Part shown: one piece after another, positions 7,737-12,322 of the stretch
How positions within the stretch are numbered: position 1 is the first letter of the stretch
Layout: each line of letters starts with the position of its first letter
NCBI GenBank assembly: GCA_039026975.1
Contig: JBCCLI010000180.1
Span: 1 to 12,322, forward strand
Origin: JBCBKZ01 sp039026975
GTDB taxonomy: Bacteria > Bacteroidota > Bacteroidia > J057
Length of the DNA stretch: 12,322 bases
Reading direction: 5' to 3'
Program-made: the position numbers and the translations under genes
Notes under the pieces: generated by a model
Seen by the model: only the letters and a program-made list of their open reading frames with translations
The model's database searches: none
What the model was told of the DNA's origin: nothing

Positions 7737-7753
7737 TGAGGGAAAATCCCTCA
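7737..7753 (+). terminator. hairpin after the sigma operon
   Basis: TGAGGGA-AAA-TCCCTCA is a perfect 7-bp stem with a 3-base loop, 24 bases beyond the lipoprotein stop codon. The following bases (TAATAAGG) are not a T-run, so it may be an inefficient terminator. It plausibly marks the 3' end of the 4670-7712 operon. Confidence 0.45.
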
Positions 7754-7828
7754 TAATAAGGCATACATTAGTTGGTTGATAATACCGATTTGCCTAATTT
7801 TCACCCAGATTAACTAACATTTAACCCA

Positions 7829-8470
7829 ATGAAGAAGACATTCTTATTATTATTCGCTGTCCTATTCACAGTAGGAATGATAGGACTTAGCTCATGTAGC
7901 GACACAGATTCAGAACAGGAAAAGGCTGAAACAGAAATGGCAGAAGGTGAAGGAGAAGGCGCTGGTGAAGGAGAGGGAGAAGGCATGGCAGAGGGTGATG
8001 GAGAAGGGCAGGGAGAAGAGGTGTATGAAAGCATCTCAGCTAACCTGGAAACCATTAACCGTGAAGTAGTATTCCAGTATGCTGATGAGCAGGTAGAAAT
8101 TAAGCCTACCACTATGAAGTGTGCTGACTCTGAGAAAGAGAACAAGCGTCAGCGTTGTTTTGAGAGTGCAGTACGTAACCACCTTAAGTCAAATATTGAG
8201 TACCCAGAAGCTGCTGAGGAAGCAGGAGTACAAGGGAGCGTACATGTACAATTTGTAGTAGATGAGGAAGGAAACATAGCTGATGTTACCATGCTGAAGA
8301 GCGCTAGTGCTGGAGCTGAAGGAGCTGAGGAGCAGGGAGACCTGTTTGCTTCTCTGGATGAAGAAGCCCTAAGGGTAGTAAATACCTTACCACAAATGGC
8401 TGCCGGCTCTAGTGGAGGAAATCCCGTAAGCGTAGCTTATGTAGTGCCTGTGAGCTTTGTACTAAACTAA
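7829..8470 (+). CDS. lipoprotein with Gly-Glu repeat and TonB C-terminal-like domain
   Basis: This 213-residue protein has a lipoprotein signal peptide with lipobox GLSSC and lipidated C23, followed by an acidic SDTDSEQE stretch. Residues 39-63 are a low-complexity acidic Gly-Glu repeat. Residues 65-120 are unassigned and contain C98 and C110, which could form a disulfide. Residues 122-213 match the TonB C-terminal fold: YPEAAEEAGVQGSVHVQFVVDE, then GNIADVTMLKS, LDEEALRVVNTLP and finally PVSVAYVVPVSFVL. True TonB is anchored in the inner membrane by a helix and has a Pro-rich spacer. Here a lipid anchor and an acidic spacer replace these, so energy coupling is unlikely. It is more likely a TonB-domain envelope protein of unknown role. 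It is followed by a strong terminator and is probably monocistronic. Confidence 0.85.
   Translation: MKKTFLLLFAVLFTVGMIGLSSCSDTDSEQEKAETEMAEGEGEGAGEGEGEGMAEGDGEGQGEEVYESISANLETINREVVFQYADEQVEIKPTTMKCADSEKENKRQRCFESAVRNHLKSNIEYPEAAEEAGVQGSVHVQFVVDEEGNIADVTMLKSASAGAEGAEEQGDLFASLDEEALRVVNTLPQMAAGSSGGNPVSVAYVVPVSFVLN
7943..8017 (+). repeat. purine-rich GA repeat encoding Gly-Glu low-complexity segment
   Basis: Irregular GAAGGN/GAGGGN triplet-pair repeats encode the alternating Glu-Gly stretch (residues 39-63) of the TonB-domain lipoprotein, interrupted by Ala, Met and Asp. The opposite strand reads as a long Ser-Pro ORF, which is an artefact of this repeat. Such a tract can change in length by slippage in six-base steps without breaking the frame. 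Confidence 0.7.
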
Positions 8471-8494
8471 TTCTGTCTACCATAAGATTTTACA

Positions 8495-8519
8495 GGCGGC
8501 CCAGGGCCGCCTTTTTTTT
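8495..8519 (+). terminator. strong intrinsic terminator
   Basis: GGCGGCC-CAG-GGCCGCC is a perfect 7-bp all-G/C stem with a 3-base loop, followed at once by eight T residues. It lies 24 bases after the stop of the TonB-domain lipoprotein and is the clearest rho-independent terminator in the window. Confidence 0.95.
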
Positions 8520-8550
8520 ATCTGGATTACTACCTTATCTCGACAGGTAT

Positions 8551-8999
8551 ATGGTGGATTTTCAAAATAAGGGTGCGCCATACCTCAGTAAGAAAATCCC
8601 CTATGTCTACCCTCTCATCATAGATAACATCCTCACCTTTCTAGCCTTTGGTGCCCACACCTTTATGAGGGATAAAGAGCTGCAACTGCTGGAACCCCTA
8701 AAAGAGGGAGGAGAAGATACGTTGGTGGAAAAGTGGACCATGGGAAGAGGAGGCGGGCATAAGGTCTTTGTAGATCTATTGTTAGCTACCACCGGACTGG
8801 CCTTACTCAATTTTACAACTCTCCTCACCCCAGAGAAGTCTACTTACAACTTTTTACTATCTACTTCTCATCCTGTGGAATAGTCTGGTTGCTGGTCATT
8901 CTAATTTCAACATCTTTCAGAAAGAATTACCTCAGGCTAGGGCAGTGGATGCTGTTACTGGTAATAGCAGCATTGATTTATGTATCTATTTACCTATAG
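8551..8999 (+). pseudogene. small membrane protein gene with a probable single-base frameshift
   Basis: The frame opened by ATG 8551 reads 110 residues to a TAG at 8881-8883. It contains a hydrophobic stretch (YVYPLIIDNILTFLAFGAHTF), a polar section (DKELQLLEPLKEGGEDTL) and a second hydrophobic segment (KVFVDLLLATTGLALLNFTTLL). The next frame then continues as credible membrane protein: FTIYFSSCGIVWLLVILIST, a basic turn (FRKNYLRLGQW) and MLLLVIAALIYVSIYL, ending in TAG at 8997-8999. Adding one T to the five-T tract at 8851-8855 joins the two parts into one 149-residue protein (...STYNFFTIYF...) with about four membrane helices. I do not recognise the family with certainty; the C-terminal helix pattern loosely recalls cation antiporters. 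It could be a genuine decayed gene or a homopolymer sequencing error. An AGG five bases before ATG 8551 supports that start. Confidence 0.6.
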
Positions 9000-9023
9000 T
9001 TCCACTACTTGCTCGTCAAAGAA

Positions 9024-9045
9024 GAGTAGATGAAGCGCGCTACTC
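9024..9045 (-). terminator. weak hairpin at the 3' end of the CIA30 gene
   Basis: GAGTAG and CTACTC form a 6-bp stem around a 10-base loop, overlapping the TAG stop of the minus-strand CIA30 gene. On the minus strand it is followed by TTCTTTG, a short T-rich run. It lies between two converging genes and could serve as a weak terminator. Confidence 0.3.
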
Positions 9046-9588
9046 AAACTTGATGTAGTCTATTTCCAGCTCAAAGGGGCCTTCCTTCTTATCATTGGTG
9101 ATAAACCCTATGCGGATGATGCTGGCGAGGGCGTCCTGGGAGATCTTTTGGTCCATTTGTTGGCCTATTCTGTACATATTAAAATCTGTCAGGGAGAACC
9201 TCATCACCTCCCATTCATCAGGAGAAGGTCTGAAAGTTACCTTATAATTAGGCTGGAACCACAGCTTGCTGGTTTCCATGCTAAAACCAAAAGATTGACC
9301 TTTTCCTCTTACTCGCATTTCCACAGTTTCAAAGCCCGATAAATCCATCTCCTGATAAGGCGCCCTAAGGGAAGAGAAGCCGCCATTATTTTTAAGAGAC
9401 ACATTACCATAAAATCTGAGGCTGTTGGCTTCCAGTACGCCTTCTCCTTCCGAGAGGCCACCCATCACGCCATCATTGATGATGTACCAGTTATCTCCGG
9501 CCTTCCCCTTACCGAAGTCTAGTTCTTGCTGTGTGGGGGTGTAGAAAGCCATCATAAACATGCTAAGAAGAATGATTGATACTTGCAT
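9040..9588 (-). CDS. CIA30-family (complex I intermediate-associated protein 30-like) protein
   Basis: This 182-residue protein has the full CIA30 domain: WYIINDGVMGGLSEG (33-47), LRFYGNVSLKNNGGFSSLRAP (57-77), a central MRVRGKGQSFGFSME strand pair, and the closing IRIGFITNDKKEGPFELEIDYIKFE. The fold is a galactose-binding-like beta-sandwich. The mitochondrial namesake helps assemble complex I, but bacterial members are widespread without a proven role. Here the domain follows a hydrophobic N terminus (MQVSIILLSMFMMAFYTPTQQ) that looks like a Sec signal peptide, so the product is probably periplasmic or extracytoplasmic, which argues against a direct complex I role. It converges with the broken membrane gene and is divergent from the Roco gene, so it seems monocistronic. 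Confidence 0.87.
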   Translation of the reverse strand: MQVSIILLSMFMMAFYTPTQQELDFGKGKAGDNWYIINDGVMGGLSEGEGVLEANSLRFYGNVSLKNNGGFSSLRAPYQEMDLSGFETVEMRVRGKGQSFGFSMETSKLWFQPNYKVTFRPSPDEWEVMRFSLTDFNMYRIGQQMDQKISQDALASIIRIGFITNDKKEGPFELEIDYIKFE

Positions 9589-9927
9589 TTTTGTAGGATT
9601 AGTTAATTGAGATATTATTCCCTAGTGGGAATGCATCTAATTGCAAGTGTATGTGTTAGTGTGAAGAAATAACCGCCTTTTCCCTAAAAAGGATTTGAAT
9701 TCCTCCCGCCTTAACAAAAGTTTAACCTAGAGGGAGGGGTACCAATCAAATGCGGATTGCTTAACCAACTAAAAAATATATCAAGTATCCCTAATATTAT
9801 TAAATCATTATTAAAACTTAGATTAGGAGCCAACAAATTCCATTAATACGGATTATTTAACATATCGGGTAAAAATAGTTAAATGCATTCCTGAATTTAA
9901 CTTAATTCCTTTTTGGGATAATACGTA
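9589..9927. other. divergent intergenic region, AT-rich towards the Roco gene
   Basis: This 339-base gap carries the promoters of the CIA30 gene (minus) and Roco gene (plus). I see no ORF worth calling and no RNA gene. A short hairpin lies at 9617-9632. CCTCCC near 9711 and GGGAGG near 9731 are complementary around a spacer that itself holds a TTAAC/GTT-TAA pair. From about 9760 the sequence becomes strongly AT-rich, matching the composition of the first part of the Roco gene. No convincing TAnnTTTG promoter was found. Confidence 0.5.
9617..9632. promoter_or_regulatory. short perfect inverted repeat upstream of the CIA30 gene
   Basis: ATTCCC-TAGT-GGGAAT has perfect 6-base arms and a 4-base loop, starting 29 bases upstream of the CIA30 start codon. 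It could be an operator or a leader hairpin of that gene; chance is possible. Confidence 0.25.
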
Positions 9928-11160
9928 ATGTCAATACTTACTAATTCTCCATTAATGTCAATATATCAAAATGCTATTGAAGATTCTACTTCAGATTGTA
10001 CCTCTCACCCGGAATCCTTAGATCTTTCACACACACAGATTGAACAGATTCAGGGACTTGAAAATCTAAGTAATCTTCAAATTCTAAATATTTCAAATAC
10101 AAGAATAAAAGAAATTAGTGGTCTTGATAAGTTAGGCTGCTTAAGAGAACTATATTTATCAAATACTGAAGTAAGAGAAGTTATTGGTATTGAGAAATTA
10201 CAGTATTTGAATAAAATTGATCTTAGAAGGACTTTGGTAAAGGATTTAACTCCTTTATTGCCCCATATAAAAAGAGGTTTGAAGGTTGTTTGGGATGATA
10301 ATCTGAGTTTTTTCGAAGGAAAGATTCTTCTGTATAACAACCCTTTAGTCCATCCCCCTGTGGAAATCGTCAGACAAGGAAATGAAGCTATTCTTAACTA
10401 CTTTGAAGAGTTAGAAAAGAAAGCTGATACCTTGTATGAAGCTAAACTCCTTATCCTAGGGGAGGCAGGTGCTGGCAAAACTAGCCTTTTTAGAAAATTA
10501 CAAAATCCTTCTAAAGACTTGGAAGATACTTCTTCTACTGAAGGAATAGATGTTCATGCACATGAATTTGAATGTGGGCAGGAGAAGCCCTTTCGGATTA
10601 ATTTGTGGGATTTTGGTGGACAGGAAATTTACCATACTACTCATCAATTTTTTCTTACTAAAAGATCTCTTTATATCTTGGTAACAAATGGACGAAAAGA
10701 GGATACTGACTTTAATTATTGGTTAAGGACAGTAGAGACCTTTTCAGATAATTCCCCCCTTATCATTTTAGGAAATGTAATTAAAGGGAGAAAACAGGAC
10801 ATTGATAGACGAGGGCTAGCAGGAAGATTTACCAATCTCATTAACCCTGTATATTATGTAGACCTTAAAAATGACAGAGAAAGTTTAGAAGAACTTCGAG
10901 AAGAAATTTATTATCGAATTCAACGTCTAGAGCATGTAGGTTCAGAACTACCCGCTTCCTGGGTTAGTATTAGAAAGGCACTTGAGGAAAGAGAAAATTT
11001 AGATCCTTACATCAATTCGAGGGACTACTATAATATTTGTGAAAGAGAAGGAATAGTAAATAGAGAAAAAGCTAAATTCCTTTCCCAGTTTTTCCATGAT
11101 CTAGGAGTTATTCTTCATTTTCAGGAGGATGTTAATCTTCAGAATACCCTAATCCTACGA
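9760..11160. other. AT-rich segment covering the Roco promoter, LRRs, Roc and the start of COR
   Basis: Hand counts give about 28% G+C for 10021-10200, against about 47% for 11161-11340 and for 11461-11580 in the same gene. The neighbouring genes look like the richer part. The change near 11160 is abrupt and falls inside COR at about residue 411. This suggests that the segment entered by recombination into an older gene; the left edge is less sharp. Confidence 0.5.
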
Positions 11161-12132
11161 AAGGAATGGGCTACGGATGGGGTCTACCGCATTTTGGATA
11201 ATCCCAAGGTAAGGGGTCAGAACGGTCAGTTTAGCCTGGAGGATGCCAATGAAGTATGGGATGAGGAAGCATATGAAGGTATGCAGGCTCAGCTCATTTC
11301 CCTTATGAAGAAGTTTGAGCTATGTTATGAAGTGCCTGATAGCCCAAGTCCTCAGCTATATATAGCCCCTCAGCTGCTGCAGGTAGAACAGCCTGAGTAT
11401 TCCTGGAAAGCTACTAATAACCTGGAGCTTAGGTATGCGTATGACTTCATGCCTAAGGGGATTTTGAGTCGGTTCATGGTGAGGAAACACAGGCTGATAG
11501 AAGATATACAAACCAAGGCATGGCGCTCTGGCGTCATTCTCAAGAAAGGGAATACCAGAGCTGAGGTGACAGAAACCTATGGAAAGTCCTTCATACGGGT
11601 GCGAGTAGAAGGGGAAGACCCCAGAGAATTGATGACCATCATACGGGAAGAATTTGATAGCATACATGCGAGCTTTCCCAAGCTGAAAGTAGATGCCATG
11701 ATTCCCTGTATTTGTGAAGAATGCCTGGAAAGAATAGCTAGAGGGGAAGAACCGCACTTTTATAAATATGAGGATCTGAAAAGACGCCAAAGAAAAGGAA
11801 AGAAAACCGTAGAGTGTGGCAAGTCCTATGAGGAGGTATCTGTAGATGCCCTACTGGAGGCCATTTTTACTGATGAGGCCTCTGAAAATGACATTAAAAA
11901 GTTAGTAAGAGAAGGTAGGCTAGAAGAAGCCTTATTGCTGTGTCAAGAAGTATTTCAGCAGGAGAAGGAAAAGGACTGGGTGGTGAAAAAATTCTCCAGC
12001 CTTAGTAGGCTAGAAAAGGAAGCGCAGGATGAAACCATTACTAGGGAGACCAGAAAAGTGGAAGAAAATAGATTGGCACAAGACATCCTGAGATTTCTGG
12101 AACACAGACATATGAGAGGTAGGCTTCAGTAG
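9928..12132 (+). CDS. Roco family protein: LRR - Roc GTPase - COR - cysteine cluster - EAD-like helical tail
   Basis: This 734-residue protein has leucine-rich repeats at residues 31-117 in a strict 22-residue period (LDLS, LNIS, LYLS, IDLR at 31, 53, 75, 97). The linker YNNPLVHPPVEIVRQG (136-151) is typical of bacterial Roco proteins. The Roc GTPase follows: P-loop GEAGAGKTS (178-186), TEGIDV switch I, and WDFGGQ switch II (227-232). The guanine-specificity motif is non-canonical (GNVIKGRKQD, 282-291, not NKxD). COR begins near LPASWVSIR (341). Cys594, Cys596, Cys599 and Cys630 form a possible metal site. Residues 652-728 are helical (IKKLVREGRLEEALLLCQ ... ENRLAQDILRFLE) and resemble the effector-associated domain class that I recall as EAD11. 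It is cytosolic, with no signal or membrane segment. A second in-frame ATG lies at residue 10 within a repeated ATGTCAATA; I chose the first, and neither has a Shine-Dalgarno. The gene's composition changes sharply near 11160. Confidence 0.88.
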   Translation: MSILTNSPLMSIYQNAIEDSTSDCTSHPESLDLSHTQIEQIQGLENLSNLQILNISNTRIKEISGLDKLGCLRELYLSNTEVREVIGIEKLQYLNKIDLRRTLVKDLTPLLPHIKRGLKVVWDDNLSFFEGKILLYNNPLVHPPVEIVRQGNEAILNYFEELEKKADTLYEAKLLILGEAGAGKTSLFRKLQNPSKDLEDTSSTEGIDVHAHEFECGQEKPFRINLWDFGGQEIYHTTHQFFLTKRSLYILVTNGRKEDTDFNYWLRTVETFSDNSPLIILGNVIKGRKQDIDRRGLAGRFTNLINPVYYVDLKNDRESLEELREEIYYRIQRLEHVGSELPASWVSIRKALEERENLDPYINSRDYYNICEREGIVNREKAKFLSQFFHDLGVILHFQEDVNLQNTLILRKEWATDGVYRILDNPKVRGQNGQFSLEDANEVWDEEAYEGMQAQLISLMKKFELCYEVPDSPSPQLYIAPQLLQVEQPEYSWKATNNLELRYAYDFMPKGILSRFMVRKHRLIEDIQTKAWRSGVILKKGNTRAEVTETYGKSFIRVRVEGEDPRELMTIIREEFDSIHASFPKLKVDAMIPCICEECLERIARGEEPHFYKYEDLKRRQRKGKKTVECGKSYEEVSVDALLEAIFTDEASENDIKKLVREGRLEEALLLCQEVFQQEKEKDWVVKKFSSLSRLEKEAQDETITRETRKVEENRLAQDILRFLEHRHMRGRLQ

Positions 12133-12161
12133 AAGCTGTAGAACAGGAAAATGCAATCCAT

Positions 12162-12322
12162 ATGAACATCACCCCATGGTTCTCACGATCCTTTCCGCCC
12201 ATGTCGGATATAGGGCTGCTTCCAGCCATCCTGGAACGGCTGGAAGGACGCGCTATCAGGATAAGGGCTAAACTGGAGCAAGTGCAGGAAGATATCCTGG
12301 TTCTACAACCCACAGACAAGTG
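12162..12322 (+). CDS. DinB family protein, N-terminal part, cut by window edge
   Basis: An ATG at 12162, 29 bases after the Roco stop, opens 53 codons to the window end. The translation contains WFSRSFPPMSDIGLLPAILER, followed by LEGRAIRIRAKLEQVQEDIL. This matches the start of DinB-like four-helix-bundle proteins, where the first helix carries the ERLxGTPxR-like segment; the metal-binding histidines would lie beyond the edge. Members include thiol-dependent transferases and damage-inducible proteins, so the exact role is open. Base composition is G/C-richer than the first part of the Roco gene. The ATG at 12151 hits a stop after four codons and is excluded. Transcription may continue from the Roco gene, as no terminator is seen between them. 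Confidence 0.75.
   Translation, partial: MNITPWFSRSFPPMSDIGLLPAILERLEGRAIRIRAKLEQVQEDILVLQPTDK

Noticed and set aside
7810..8145. Minus-strand ORF rich in Ser-Pro repeats
   Set aside because: It is the antisense reading of the Gly-Glu repeat of the TonB-domain lipoprotein, which has a clear signal peptide and domain on the plus strand.
8845..8860. Programmed -1 ribosomal frameshift in the T-tract of the membrane gene
   Set aside because: The tract does not fit an in-frame X-XXY-YYZ slippery heptamer and no clear downstream stimulatory structure was seen; a one-base loss explains the data more simply.
11356..11790. Minus-strand ORF of 144 residues inside the Roco gene
   Set aside because: Antisense to conserved COR and cysteine-cluster codons; no domain features of its own.
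12041..12319. Minus-strand ORF of 92 residues at the right end
   Set aside because: It overlaps the Roco C terminus and the DinB-family start, both better supported, and shows no recognisable motif.
12162..12322. DinB-family gene as the effector partner of the Roco protein
   Set aside because: No adaptor-like tail is visible in the part present, the family is usually housekeeping or stress related, and its composition differs from the AT-rich half of the Roco gene.
1..12322. CRISPR arrays, tRNA or rRNA genes, insertion sequences
   Set aside because: I saw no regularly spaced direct repeats, no tRNA-like cloverleaf, no rRNA sequence and no transposase or terminal inverted repeats.

Overview
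The window looks like a chromosome segment of a Bacteroidota bacterium, probably Cytophagales-like. The evidence is a type IX secretion (T9SS) C-terminal sorting domain, lipoproteins with acidic residues directly after the lipobox cysteine, an ECF sigma gene coupled to a PorT-like beta-barrel protein, a CIA30 lipocalin-like protein, and an almost complete lack of Shine-Dalgarno sequences. The assignment rests on these features only.

Layout. Positions 1-206 (minus) hold the start of a multi-spanning membrane protein that runs off the window. It lies downstream of, and in the same direction as, a PLP-dependent alpha-oxoamine synthase (406-1674, minus). A 417-base AT-rich divergent intergenic region follows, with two dyad-symmetric elements. 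Next comes a PKD-rich block on the plus strand: a secreted six-PKD protein with a T9SS sorting domain (2092-4608), a hairpin, then a tightly coupled three-gene operon with 4-base ATGA overlaps. The operon encodes an ECF sigma factor (4670-5239), a protein with a short cytosolic head, one membrane segment, a Ser/Thr/Pro-rich linker and an outer-membrane-type barrel (5236-6528), and a PKD lipoprotein (6525-7712). A lipoprotein with a Gly-Glu repeat and a TonB C-terminal fold follows (7829-8470), ended by a strong intrinsic terminator. A small membrane-protein gene (8551-8999) appears broken by one missing T in a T-tract. A CIA30-family protein is on the minus strand (9040-9588).

The right end holds a Roco protein (LRR-Roc-COR, 9928-12132) with a C-terminal helical tail resembling the effector-associated domains of bacterial conflict systems, then the start of a DinB-family gene. 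The first 1.2 kb of the Roco gene is much more AT-rich than the rest, with a sharp switch near 11160, which suggests a mosaic gene whose sensor and GTPase portion was replaced.

How the genes may work together (inference). The sigma-barrel-lipoprotein operon could be a trans-envelope sigma/anti-sigma switch that senses the cell surface, with the neighbouring PKD/T9SS protein as partner or target. The oxoamine synthase and the downstream membrane protein could form a small-molecule synthase/receptor pair. The Roco protein could be a standalone NTPase switch of an immunity-type system whose effector is encoded elsewhere. None of these is proven by sequence alone.
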